Of a stretch of DNA of 64,000 bases, positions 22,501 to 34,130 are shown piece by piece. The notes beneath the pieces were generated by a model. It was not told where the DNA came from. It worked only from the letters and a program-made list of their open reading frames with translations, and made no database searches. Positions within the stretch are counted from its first letter, which is position 1; each line of letters opens with the position of its first letter. Source of the DNA: Narthecium ossifragum (taxonomy: Eukaryota; Streptophyta; Magnoliopsida; Dioscoreales; Nartheciaceae). The position numbers and the translations under genes are program-made. The stretch is taken from positions 24,395,717-24,459,716 of the forward strand of contig OY986966.1 of the NCBI GenBank assembly GCA_963920575.1, written 5' to 3'.

Positions 22501-25500
22501 TGGACATCGCTCGTTCTTTAAATGAACATCTGTCAAATTCAGCAGTGGTAGCCGATATACAAGATAGTGACGGCTTAGAAGCTAATCGTGCCGCTTCAGA
22601 GTCTTTTGGTCCTGCTCAAGATTTTTCATCATCTTTGCCTGATAAATTTATGGAATCCATGGAATGCAGGACTGTCGTGCTTGAGAACTTTAATGAGCTT
22701 ATTGGGACTAAAAAAAACTTATGTTCATCTGAGGGTAGTGTTGAGGGATCCTTTGATAGTGAATCGCTTGCTGGTAATAATGAATCTGCATCAAGAGCCG
22801 CCCGATCCAGTCAGTTTGTTAGTATTGAGTTTATGGAAAGTCTAGTTGCTGGTGCAAAAGACACTAAGGTATGATTTCTCATGCATTTTGGATACTTTCA
22901 TCCTTGACTTTGTCATTTGATGTAATCATCTAGTAATCTGATTTTATGTTTACCTGAAAATTGAATTGATTTTAACAGTCTTCAGACATTGGAAAACTTG
23001 CATTTGTTGTACTTATTCTAAAAACATCCATTGTTTCTTAGGATTTCTTAGGATTGAGCTGAATATGGGTCCCCCATTTTTAGCCAAGAGGTCCTCATTT
23101 GGGACCTATGATAGTACTTTTCAGATAGTAAGTGCAGAACATTTCTTTGGGTCATGTATCATTATAGTCTTGATGTTGCATAGTAGTCACTGTCTACAAT
23201 CATTCCAGATTGCAACACTTAAGCAGTGTTTTAGCAGATACACTTGTTATAATTCTTATCTAGAGTTCCTTGCCGAGCTGGATTCCCGTCTTGAAAAGCC
23301 AAATTGATAGTGTGCTTGCGCCTATGCTTTGTAAGGGCATATATAATTTGTAGACTTGGTTTTAGAATGGCTTTAGCTGTTTACAACAGAAAGTGATTTC
23401 AACCTGAAAATTATGGAAATAAAATGATTTGACACCTGTGACATCTTTTCTTGTTGTAGATGATCACATATTCTGCAAGAAACCCTACTCTGGTGGTTCA
23501 ATAACACTTATCTACTTGCAGTCTTGGTGTCCAAAATATTTTGATTTATCTCAATATAGATAGTCGAAAAGAATCTTATCTCATGATACTGAAAACTTAT
23601 AGCCTTTTATTCTTGGATCCTTGAACATCTCTGCCCATAGAAAAATCTATAGTTAGTTTATGGCTTGATGAAAAAAAGAACTTTACACCTTGCTGATTGT
23701 GCTTCATACTATTTATTTTCGAGAGTAGATGATAAAGATTATGTTTAGGCCTTGGGATTGTGTGTTTATGTTATTTCCTCTACTCTACCCCAAGGGTTGT
23801 AGCGCCATCGGCATGACATGTGCCGAGAGGGGTTTGCCGATAGAGGGAATGAGGAGAAAGGAGGTGAGAAGAGTTGCAGTGGAGGAGAATGAGAAGTGGA
23901 GAGGAGGACCTGTAGGGGGAGTATAAAGGGTGTCGACGGAGGAAGCTTGGCGTCTACGAGTGGCTAGGAAGATATCAGAGAAGCTTCGGGGCAGAAGAGA
24001 AAGCGAGAATGGAGGCTGCAGGGGTGAAGTTAAGGCCTCGAGAGACCTTAGGTTAGGCTTCAACATGAATAAGTTTTAATAATCTTAACGGGTTTCAGTC
24101 ACAGTGATCCGATAACCCAATTATGGACCCGATAAGTTAACATTTGGTGCCGTGATATATGCTATTTATTAGGCTTGATATTTGTCTGCCGGCATGTATA
24201 GTGCCGCCGGGCACCTAAATCCTTGCTCTAGTGTTAATGGCAATCTGGATATAGTTTGAACTTGGGACGCATAATAGACTGTATCATAGCATCACATTTG
24301 CTAGCTATGCAGTGCACGTTAGTTTCAGATAAGGCTGACAATTAAGTATTTTATTTGTACGCATATATCATGTGCCACGAGCAAGAGTCATCCTGAAATC
24401 TGGTTTCCTTTGAAAAACAATATGAAGGTTCTAAGGTTACACCCAACTATTTCTGGGTTTAACGTTTTGCTTTAGAAGAAAAATAGATGGCAGACATGTT
24501 AAAGCTTCGTGTTGCCTCTGTAATAGGTAGGAGTTGCTTTGTCACTGATGCTTTTGGTCCTTTCCTATGTGATGTTGCTACACGAGCAACATTTTCTAAG
24601 GCTTGGTTCCTCCGTCGCCTGGGTTCCTGTCAAAGCTGTGGTTTCACCAGAATCTGCTCTTATCTAGCAGAATCTCGGTGTTACTTACATAAGGTTTATC
24701 TTTTCTGGACTTTATGTCAAAGGTGATTACACATGTCAAAGGTGATTACACACCAGCTTGTTATAATGTAATTCTGTTGTATCCACTCTCCCTATAGTCT
24801 ACTTTTCTCAAACCTTATTATAAATTTTCTGGTATGGTATTGAAGCATGCCCATCTGTCGATAGTGCCTTCCCGGTTCATACTACCAAGGATTACTGTGA
24901 CATGTGGCGCTGTGCATGCTTCTTGGCATGTACCATGCTGGTAATTTATGGGCACAGTACATCTACCTTGCATTGTACCTTTTCAGTTCTATAATTCAGT
25001 GGATAAATGTTTGCCATCTGGCAAAGAGAAATTCTTCTCTCACCCGCATTCATCTATTCATTTCAACCTTGAGCAATGATCAAATAAAATCTGCATTTGT
25101 CGTCAAGTTGGATCTGTGACATCCACTGACACCTAGTGTCATTTTTGCCATCTGCCACTTTTGACTAGCTGTTCTGGATGCCTAGTGTCATTTATGAGGT
25201 CTGCCAGATTCTGATAGCTGTTTATGAAGTGGACTGTTGTGTTACATGGCCTTTTGCTATATTTTCAGGTTAAATCCCATTATCTTCTACCGTGGATTAG
25301 GAGTTAAGACTGGTCAATCTGTCTATACTCATAAGCGGCTCAATTCCCACAACACTTAAACTATGAAAGGCTTATTGAAGCAGTGCAACACTCCATGTGT
25401 GTTGTGTTGATCTTACTCTAGTTGGAAATAATGCAACCTCATATCTACTACTCCCTAAGATCTGTTTAGTTTGTGGTTTGTAACCACCTTAGCAGTAGCT

Positions 25501-27723
25501 TAAGTTTTGATTATGAGTGCTCCAGCCAGGCCACACCTTTTGAAGTGTCTATTCCCTAGGCTGGAGCTGTTTGACTTTCTTTTACAGCAATCATATCCTT
25601 TGTTCATCTTAGGACTCCCTCTTCCTTTTGAGTTTTGACACTTCCAGTATTGAGTCTATTGACATGGTTACTATCATTCCAACCCCAAACCAATCTCGCT
25701 GCTTGGACAACAGGATGAGGAGGTTGATGATGTTCTCGTTTCAATGGCCATATTCTTGGGTTAACTGTCACTGACTTTTCATGTATGGATACTGTTGCTA
25801 TTCTGTTAGTTATTGTTCACTTCAATTTCTAACAGCGAATGTTTTTAAAATGGATAGAAGCGTTTTGATGTTTTATTACTTTCGGTAGAATGTTAACTAA
25901 TTTTATTGTCATTTCGTCCTGTCGAATGTCAAATTTGGATTTTGTTTTTCATCATTTGAACTGCTCATGCGCTGATTTAGAATTGTAGTTGTAATGGCCA
26001 CCTGATTCTTGTTTTAACAAATGCTGCAGAAATTATTGGTATCTGAGATGGAATCAGTTCGGGATCTGATGAAAGAAGTGCAGCTTCATGAAGATGCAGC
26101 GAAGCTGGCAAAGGAAGAAGCTTCTGCAGCTGGTCAAGATATTCATACCAAAGTTGAGGAGTTCAGAGAGATCTTGACACATGCAAGGGAGGCAAATAGC
26201 ATGGTTTGTATGCTCAATCAACTTGTTCTCTGACAATATAGGTGGAGTGTAATTAACAACTATGATGACTTAATTTGCAGCATGCTGGAGAAGTTTATGG
26301 TGAAAAATCTATTTTAGCGACTGAAGCACGGGAGCTTCAATCTCGGCTTGTCACTTTATCCGAAAAAAGGGATGGTTGTCTAAATATCATTGAAGAGGTC
26401 TTGTTCTACCTTATTTTTCCATATCCCTGCTGTTGTATCATTGCATATAATATCTGCTGAAATTATGCGTTCTTTTAATTTCTCCACTGGCTTTCCCCAC
26501 TTGTATTAGTGAACATGTTGAAGCAGAAGACTATGCAGGATTGGCAGAACTGTTCTATTTTGTGTATTCACTACATGCGCATGTTCAGTTTCTAACCTCA
26601 TTTTCCCGTGTCAGATGCGACAAACTCTTGAAGGACGTCTAGGTGCTGCAAAAGAAGAAATTGCAGCAGCTGAGCAAGAAAAGCTTGAGAGAGAAGCATT
26701 GGAACAGAACGCACTTCATGAACAAGAAATCATAATGGAATCAATAGTTCAAGAGTCAAAAAGACTACAACAAGAAGCAGAGGAAAATTCCAAGGTAAAA
26801 TTATGCTTCCTTTTGGCAAGACCATATCAGTTGCATATAATACTACTTCTTTTGATGTAAGAGGTTTGAAATTTCTTGTTACCTGCATCTCAAAGTTACT
26901 ACTGATGTTTGCAGTTGAGGGAGTTTTTAATGGACCGTGGTCGTGCTGTCGACATACTGCAGTAAGTTTTCCCCTTCACCTTCTAGATTCTATTCTGCAA
27001 GTACTTTGTTGCAAACTTCTAGCACAATTAACAACGCTAGTGTTCCGAGTATAGATACTCGAGATAATTGTGTTGTTATGAATGTCATTGTCATTGTTTG
27101 AGACAACTGAATACCAAGCAACTCAAATAGCGCTATGAAAACATTGAGAAGTTGAAGCCAGCAGTTCTTTTTGGCTATTGAGATCTTGAACGTTGAAGAA
27201 TATGGAATTCCCTGCATGCACCTAATATAACTTTCATAACTATAGCTTGAGGTAATGGTATCATCTGTGCATTTCTCTATGCAGAGGCGAAATTGCTGTT
27301 ATCTGTGAGGATTCAATGATGTTGAAGGAACGAGTCGACGGGCACTTGCAACTCATCAGATCACAAACATCAAGACCTGGTAGCTTGGCCACCTCACTGA
27401 GCACCTCATCCCACCGAAGTGTGTCTTCGGATGGAGGTCATCCTGTTGACGTAGCTGAGAACACCGGTATTGTCATCACTAGATCACAATCATCAAGATC
27501 TAGCAGTTTGGCTGCCTCACTAAGCTCCTCATCCCGTCGAAGTGCCTCTTCAGATAGAGTTCATCCTGTTGACGTAACTGAGAACACTGGTATTGTCATT
27601 CAGGACGAGCCGAAAAGCCAGCGGATGGAAAATGCCTCCAATTATGATAAAGAGATCCATGGTAACAAGGACATTGGGTTATCAGATGACTGGGAACTTT
27701 GTGATGAGGATCTGTTGAGCTAA
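19507..27723 (+). CDS. CUE-domain protein with C-terminal coiled coil
   Basis: I join eight exons: 19507-19563, 21235-21397, 21712-22868, 26030-26203, 26281-26397, 26615-26794, 26915-26961, 27285-27723, giving 777 residues. A CUE domain (about residues 10-52; ALQDVFPQVDLRILKAVAIE and the following helix with DVDAAVEFILFEVLP) predicts ubiquitin binding. A long acidic, Ser-rich middle part (about 75-459, one exon) contains three 33-residue tandem repeats. Residues about 460-632 are a charged heptad-rich coiled coil (EEIAAAEQEKLEREALEQ). Two 41-residue Ser-rich repeats follow, then an acidic end (DDWELCDEDLLS). The layout resembles the Arabidopsis 'ubiquitin system component Cue' protein; partner and process are unknown. 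A second ATG at 19516 is an equally likely start. A leader intron (about 19306-19501) is possible. Intron 3 is 3.2 kb with no recognised element. Confidence 0.88.
22212..22508 (+). repeat. Three in-frame 99-bp tandem repeats in the CUE gene
   Basis: Units at 22212-22310, 22311-22409 and 22410-22508 each encode 33 residues on the pattern (G/R)TI(L/F)AAHT(R/H)SQD(A/G)SLL, then (A/V)EGELASQEHGAVDLDI. The units differ at only a few bases, so the expansion is recent compared with the rest of the gene. Because 99 is a multiple of three, the frame is kept. Confidence 0.97.
27358..27603 (+). repeat. Two in-frame 123-bp tandem repeats near the CUE protein C-terminus
   Basis: Units at 27358-27480 and 27481-27603 each encode 41 residues: RSQ(T/S)SR, a Ser/Ala/Leu stretch, then HPVDV(A/T)ENTGIVI. 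They are more diverged than the 99-bp set, so they are the older duplication. The segment is Ser/Arg-rich and probably disordered. Confidence 0.95.
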
Positions 27724-29417
27724 GAGTCCAAAGTGCTAGTCTGCTGTTTTTTATCTTTTACTTTTGAGATCTTGAGACACGGACAAAAGCTGCATTCCTG
27801 ATATGTTGGTAGTAAATAGTTTCCATATAGAGATTGTGCTGCGGTGGTTGTAATAATTCTTGACCAAGACCTGCTCGGCTGCTCTATAGTTGTATATATT
27901 TTGGAGTAAATTTAATTTTCAGTACCAGGTTTGCTTTTAGCTGCATTTTAAATCTGAAGGTATTTAGTAGTTTTGAACTGTTAGATGAAGCGTCAAATGC
28001 TATGGAAGGGCTTATTATTATTTGAAAGTCTTGAAGAAATTTGTTACAAATTTTGGAAGTATTGCCAATTTTTGAAGCTGCATATTATAAAGGGCGATTG
28101 GAGGAACCTCGACTTAGATGGTGATTGATTATCCAGACGCAATCTTCTTAAACCATATTTTGCAATAAAGTTCCAAATCTGCACAATTTTTTGATCCCTC
28201 GTATACAAATGCTCGATTTTTTTTTTTTTTAATTTTGTTGTGATAGTTGGGCTTATATAACCCATTAGTAAGCCTCCCTGTCATCTGACATGGTACTGTC
28301 ACCTTCTCTCCTCACCTCCCCCAATAACTCCTCATTAACTTCCCCACTCCTCTACTATCCGCTAAGATCCACGTACAATAACTCTCTTCACGTAAGCTCC
28401 ACATAAGACAACATGATGATTAACTTATAATCATTCTGCTATATAAGGATAATTTGAGGGGGAGCAAATGCCTGCCATACTGAACCTGTCCCAGGATTTT
28501 ACATACTGAACATCTGCTAGTTATCAGGTTTTTTGTATGCAATTCCGCGGGGAAGTCTCTCAGAAAACAACCACTTTAGTAGCTCAATGATTACATGTAT
28601 ATCAAAAACTACCTAATTACAGCCTTCACCCTTATTGCATAACATTTAAGAAAAGTGTAGCGTATAAAGTTTCAATTACAAAGCTTCCTGTTGCAGATTG
28701 CTGACAACGGTAGTAGTTTTCTTTAATATACCTCTGATAACAAGGATGAGATAGATGAGACTTTCCATCCATTAGGTGCCCTACAAATGTCTCATTAAAA
28801 TGAGAAATGAATAGGTTTACTTCAGATTCAAATCCAAGCACTGTCCAGACATATACAACCAAAATTGGAGTAGATGGAAAGCAACTGCAAAGTGATCTAG
28901 GAAACATCCATGTGTTGAAACCATCAGCCAGTGACTGCAATCTCATGAAAAGAATTAGAATAAAAGTTTTGGTAATACAGATCCCATGGAAACCAAGCTT
29001 CGGTAATAGAGATGTTAAGGAACAAAGGTGATTTATATATACAACTTCCAGTTTAAAGTGTCAGCTAATGATGAAGAGTTGAAGTGCTTTCAGTAGCAAA
29101 ATAAGTTCTGAGTAATACAGGAAAATTAAGTTACAAAAGTGTTTTTATATTACAAATCGCTCTACAAAGGATCCCTTCATCGATCACTCTGTATATTCAG
29201 CTTTAAAATAAATAATCTAAATGAACATACTCAGCAAAAACATTAGGATTCACAAGATAACAAGCCATGTATATTTTGACCATTGCAACAAAATTCTTTT
29301 ACCTACAAAAAAAACCTGAAAGTCCAAACCAATCAGCTTTTGTTTTCAAGAATAGACTCACGCAAGTACATGTCCATGTAGCTTCAAGCAGTAGATGGCA
29401 GCACCTGTTGAGCTAAA
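27724..29417. other. Convergent intergenic region between the CUE and GPX genes
   Basis: Holds the 3' untranslated regions of both neighbours, which point at each other. No gene is visible. A member of the dispersed CT-rich repeat family occupies about 28250-28450. Confidence 0.7.
28250..28450. repeat. Dispersed CT-rich MITE-like repeat, copy 2
   Basis: Matches the reverse complement of about 12890-13080: a CTCCC/AACTCCTCA-rich body followed by GATTAACTTATAATCATTCT and TATATAAGGATAA. The comparison was by eye. Ends are not sharply defined. Confidence 0.55.
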
Positions 29418-32400
29418 TTATATCTCGCCTAGTGCTTTTTGGATGTCACGCTGCATATAGAATTCACAGTTTACATGAAATGCTTCCAATGATTTTGAAG
29501 AGGAAACAAGACACTTAGGAGGCGTTTGGTTGCTTGTATCAGTTGATGCAGTGCATCAGTTGATGTTGCATCAGCTGATGCAACTGTTTGTATGTTGTTT
29601 GTATTTGGTTGCTTGTATCAACTGAAACAGTATTAGCTCATTTTCTATTTGGTTGATATGTATTGTATCAGCTGATGAAGGTGAAGGTGATCGAGCCGGA
29701 GGCATGACGTGAAGAAGGACGACGTGGGGGGGAGGGGGGAGAGCTCGGCGACGGGCAGCGACGGGGAAGGGGGTGGAGATCTTCTCGCCGGATCTGGCCT
29801 CCGACGGAGAGGGAAGGGAGAGAGAAGAAGGAGAGAGAGGCGACGAGCGACGACGGGGAAAGGAGAGAGAGGCGACGGGGAAAGGGGGAAGGAGAGAGAG
29901 GCGACGGGGGACGACGGCCGACGGGGAAGGGAGAGAGGCGACGGGGGACGACGGGTGACGGGGAAAGGAGAGAGAGGCGACGGGGAAAGGGGGAAGGAGA
30001 GAGAGGCGACGGGGGACGACGGCCGACGGGGAAGGGAGAGAGGCGACGGGGGACGACGGGTGACGGGGAAAGGGCGACAGGGAAGGGAGAGAGGCGACGG
30101 GGGCGACGGGGAAGGGAGAGAGGCGACGGGGGTGACGGGACGACGGGGGACGACGGGCGGCGGGCGACGAGGAAGGGAGAGAGGCGACGAGGGACGACGG
30201 GCGACGGGGAAAGGGCGACGGGGAAGGGAGAGAGGCGACGGGGGGAGACGGGGGACGACGGGCGACAGGCGACAGGGGAGACGGGGGATGACGGGCGACG
30301 GGCGACGGGCGACGGGGAAAGGGCGACGGGAAAGGGAGAGAGGCGACGGGGAAAGGGGGGAAGGAGAGAGAGGCGACAGGGAAGGGAGAGAGGTGACGGG
30401 GGCGACGGGGCGACAGGGAAAGGGGGGAGGGGAGGGAGAGAAGAGGTGACGGGGAAGGGGGAGAGAGGTGACGGGGAAAGGGGGGAAGGAGAGAGAGGCG
30501 ACGGGGAAAGGGGGGAGGGGAGGGAGAGAAGGGCGGTGATGCATCACGTGATGTCACGTGATGCATCAGCTGATGCTGCATCTAAGTCTTTTTTTGCATC
30601 AACTGATACATGCATCAGCTGATGTATTTGACTAACCAAACACTGGTTTGGACCAAAATGTTGTATCAGCTGATGCATGTATCAGCTGATGCATGTATCA
30701 GCTGATACATGCAACCAAACAACCCCTAAGAAAGCCAGCAACACTTAGTAGATATATGGATGAAACCAAAAGATTACATGTAAAAATACCTCAATGGATA
30801 ATGGGGGAGTTGATGTCCCATAACGTGCAATGACTTTGCCATCTTTATCAACTAAAAACTTGGTGAAGTTCCACTTTATATTGGAACCACAAAATCCAGA
30901 CTTGCTTGATTTGAGAAATTTATACACATGTGCAGCGTCTGGACCATTTACTTTGACCTAGAAGAGACAAAGAATATATGATCCAGGCTTGCTTTGAGAA
31001 AAAAAATTCCCCTTTCTTCGGGTTGACGTTTCCGAAGACAAACAAAGGAAGGAACAAGAGCGTGATTGTATCAGGGGGAAAAAATGATAGTACTAGAGTC
31101 ATGAAGAGTTCTAAAATCAGTAGAAATAGCCACAAATTACATGTTATGTTATGATTTTTTCTGGATTTTGAGATTGGATAAAGTACTTTGACTTTTAAAA
31201 GTACAAGCAACACCTTGTGAACTGGCATGATCTTGCGAAGCTTCCCTTTTGCGCTACTAAATCAATGAAAGCTTCCAAATATCCGTGGTTCATTAAGAAT
31301 TAAGGTCTGCTAAGTGTTAGTCCTCGTACTTGTAGGAAACAAATGATAATATTACCTCTTAGATCTCAAGACATATTTGTTTCTTACTGATCAGGAAATT
31401 AAAGGGCTATTAGCATTTAATTTGCAAAGAGAACTTCTAGCTGTAAAACTAGGAAATATAAAGCAAGAATTTCTAGAAAGTAAATTTCCAGATAGTGGTT
31501 CTCAGTATTTTATGTTTGGTGGTGAGTAGGAAAAATATTAAGTGTCCATGCGACCACTTTCTAGAACGTCTTTAAGTTTAATCAAAAAGCCCCTATGAGA
31601 AGTTTCTTATGATCCTTGTGCATATTCAATCACCTCAAATCTAGTTGCTGAGTCGAGGATGTCCATCATGCATAAAATCAATTCTTGACTGCACAAAACT
31701 AGCGTGTTTCTAGCAAATAGCTATTCACATAGTATTGTGGTACAATGATTAACTCAATTAATTGTAGAATATTGAATGATCTATACAACCAAAAATCTCA
31801 AATCTTTCTCCATTCTGATTTGCCACAAGGATTCGTCTCCGAGATTCAAAGGTCAAGCTCAAAGAGTGCTGTGGAAGAGTCTATTTATGTCAACGCCAAA
31901 ATTGTTCCATAAAAGAGGCAACTTAATAACACCTAACATCTTAAATGACTAGAAGTACGTTATTTCGTAAGTACCAATAAAAAGCATAATTATCCATGAT
32001 AAAAGAACGCATCACTGGCCAAAAGACCATAAAAATGAACGCTTTAAAAATGATAAATGGTTTGTCTATAAGGGAGAAGATTGTGTTGAAGAACTCCAAA
32101 GGATACAAATAGGTTATCATGTGAACAATATTAGTTTTCATGAGGATGGAAGCTTTTCTACTACAATGTACTAAATAGAGGTTTGGTAAGCAAGGGGCTC
32201 AACAACAACTTATACACATCAACTTAATGTTGGCAGATAGCCCTATCCATCTTTCTTCAGCAACTGTATCTATCAAGATTGCAATTAAAGCAAGCTATTG
32301 GATATCGCTCTTGAGCAGTGGGGAGATCAAATGAATGCTTAGTTCCTTGTTAAGATATCACAAACAGCTCAAACCAAAATCCTGATCTGTATTCTCATGC

Positions 32401-33963
32401 ACGTTAAATATCTAGCAAGATTGCAAGAACTTATATGTATGTATCTATTATTCGTCAGACATGAGCAAGCAATGTCTTATTTTCATCTTTGAAAATGATT
32501 TCCTTTCGTTTCTTTTAACATCCTAAGCTTCCTTGGCAAACCACCGTGACACAATAAATTACAATTTATGCTTCAAACAGTCGCTACTAAAAGGGGCTAG
32601 TTGAGATCATGCTCAATTCTAGAAGTTGTGACGAGGCTCGAAGGAGGAAAGCGTATATTGGTTATGCTTTATGGTTGGGTTGGAAAGACGGGAACATGGC
32701 TATTTATGATGGTGATGGCGAGGAGGTTGGTGTCTTGGCAAGGCGTGCAACGAGATTAGCGGAGGAGTTTTTACAGCAGCGGGGCCGTCGGCGTGCCGAG
32801 GCTATCTTACGGAAGAGCAAGGAACGGGTCACTGTTATACGGTTAGATGCTTCATGGCTTGTTGGACGAGCAGTGATCGGAGTGGTGGCTTTTGCCGGAG
32901 AGAAAATAAGGTGGGCTATAGGAGAGCCAACTTGCACCAATTCAGTGCTTCATACAGAATTGAAGGCCATTTTGTTTGTCTTACAATATGCAAAGGTGGA
33001 TGGTATGCGTAGCTTTGTCGTCGAGTCAGACTCACAGCATGCTATTGATGTCCTTAACGGAAGGCGGATTTAGACGCCAAGTATAGAGTAAACTGTGCGT
33101 GAGATTTGGCTTCATACGTCTATTTTGGGATTTGTTTTGTTTACTCCTATCTCACGGGGTGACAATGTAATAGCTGATGTTATAACCGGGTCACGTGGAT
33201 CCTCCGGGGTTCCTATTGCTTGGGAACCGGAGGACGGCCAACCGGCGCCGGATAAGTTTTTGTAATTCTAACCTCGGGCTCAACTCATTAAAAAAAAAGG
33301 TCTTTACCTTCTGAAAAATTGGATACTCGGCCTTGAACCTCGTACACGCAAACTCCTTCGCCTCCTGGCTTGTCCCCGGTTCTTGCTTCAAGAATTGATT
33401 ACAAGGGAACGCTAAAACCTCAAAATCTACATTTACCAACAATGAAGCCATATCAGTAATACATCCAAAATACAGACATAATTGAATAGTTTAAAGAAAT
33501 AGGTAATAGGCTTATAGGCGGCTGGAAACAATCAATCAATCAATCAATGAGGGGGGGGAAGCCAGCGGACTTTTGTTCTTGTACTTGTTGTAAAGATCGG
33601 TCAGCTGGGTGTAATTCTTCTCCGTGAACCCACTGTACCAAAAACAAAAGCCAAAAAATAAGCATACAAATCTAAAAAAGAAGTCAATCATGGCATCAAC
33701 AAACAGTGATTAAAAGAAAGAGAATGAGAAGAAGACCATTTGGAAGCAACATTCACGATGAGAACGACCTTCCCCTTGTAAACCCCGAGATCCACATCCC
33801 TGCCGCTGCTATCCTACATCCAAGAACACCACCAGATTTAGGGCAAACGAAACAAAACGATCAAATCAAAAGAAGCTATCCAGAGAGGGATTGAACCCAT
33901 TGCCTTCACGGTGAAATCGTGTATGGAGGTCTCGAGCGGCGAGGAGGATTGCGAGGCGCCCAT
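29418..33963 (-). CDS. GPX: Glutathione peroxidase, Cys type (GPX4/5-like)
   Basis: On the minus strand I join 33963-33904, 33813-33737, 33632-33571, 33426-33308, 30957-30790 and 29450-29418, giving 172 residues. The protein starts [20 protein letters not shown] and has all family blocks: NVASKCGFT with the peroxidatic Cys (Cys instead of selenocysteine, as in all plant GPXs), FPCNQF with the catalytic Gln, the CTRF resolving Cys, and [10 protein letters not shown] with the catalytic Trp and Asn. Plant GPXs reduce lipid and other peroxides, mostly with thioredoxin as donor. There is no long transit peptide; an N-terminal MG could be myristoylated, which would fit membrane attachment (inference). 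The start matches Arabidopsis GPX5. Intron 1 uses a GC donor. Introns 4 and 5 have been enlarged by transposons. The exon-3 donor (GTCCGC) is weak, and the last exon has only 11 codons. Confidence 0.92.
29514..30730. mobile_element. TIR element in intron 5 of the GPX gene
   Basis: The ends match as inverted repeats: CTTAGGAGGCGTTTGGTTGC on the left and, on the other strand, CTTAGGGGTTGTTTGGTTGC on the right. Similarity continues into TGTATCAGTTGATG-like segments. The GTTTGGTTGC end is typical of PIF/Harbinger Tourist-like MITEs, but the flanking bases are TTA and TAA rather than an exact repeat, so class and exact ends are tentative. No transposase. The body is mostly a minisatellite. Confidence 0.7.
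29740..30535. repeat. GGCGACGGGG minisatellite
   Basis: About 800 bp built from variants of GGCGACGGGGAAGGGAGAGA and GGGACGACGGGCGACGG. Purine-rich on the plus strand. Long open frames on both strands (300-336 codons, Pro/Ser-rich or Gly/Arg-rich) are a side effect of the repeat and are not genes. Confidence 0.92.
32600..33298 (+). mobile_element. LINE 3' fragment with RNase H, in intron 4 of the GPX gene
   Basis: Encodes the end of a plant LINE ORF2: [20 protein letters not shown], then an RNase H domain with [21 protein letters not shown] and NVIADV. Stops interrupt it at 33071 and shortly after. The frame resumes to a final [13 protein letters not shown], then an A run at 33290-33298. It lies antisense to the GPX gene. 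Its tail ends nine bases inside the intron, next to exon 4. It is not a copy of the 14.8-18.6 kb element: the RNase H sequences differ widely. The left end is approximate. Confidence 0.85.
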
Positions 33964-34130
33964 CTCTCTACCTCTTTCTTCGATCTTTTTCTTCTAACTT
34001 TGGAGGGTTTCTTGCGTGCTTTCGGTGTTATTTTCTAGTTACATCCTATTTATTTCCTTTATTAGAGACCGGACCGTTGAAGATTAGCGTCCAGGCTTAA
34101 AAAAGAAGAATAAATAAATAAATAAATAAA
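33964..34130 (-). promoter_or_regulatory. GPX leader and proximal promoter
   Basis: The minus strand upstream of the ATG is purine-rich (GAAGAAAAAGATCGAAGAAA), typical of a plant 5' untranslated region. A (TAAA)n run follows further up at about 34105-34132. No TATA box was assigned. Confidence 0.4.

Noticed and set aside
29571..30581. Long Pro/Ser-rich open frames on the minus strand (336 and 300 codons) and a Gly/Arg-rich one on the plus strand
   Set aside because: All are produced by the GGCGACGGGG minisatellite, are open in several frames at once, and have no splice or family support.
14879..33298. The two LINE regions as one element or recent sister copies
   Set aside because: They lie in opposite orientation and their RNase H sequences differ strongly outside the catalytic motifs, so they belong to different LINE lineages.
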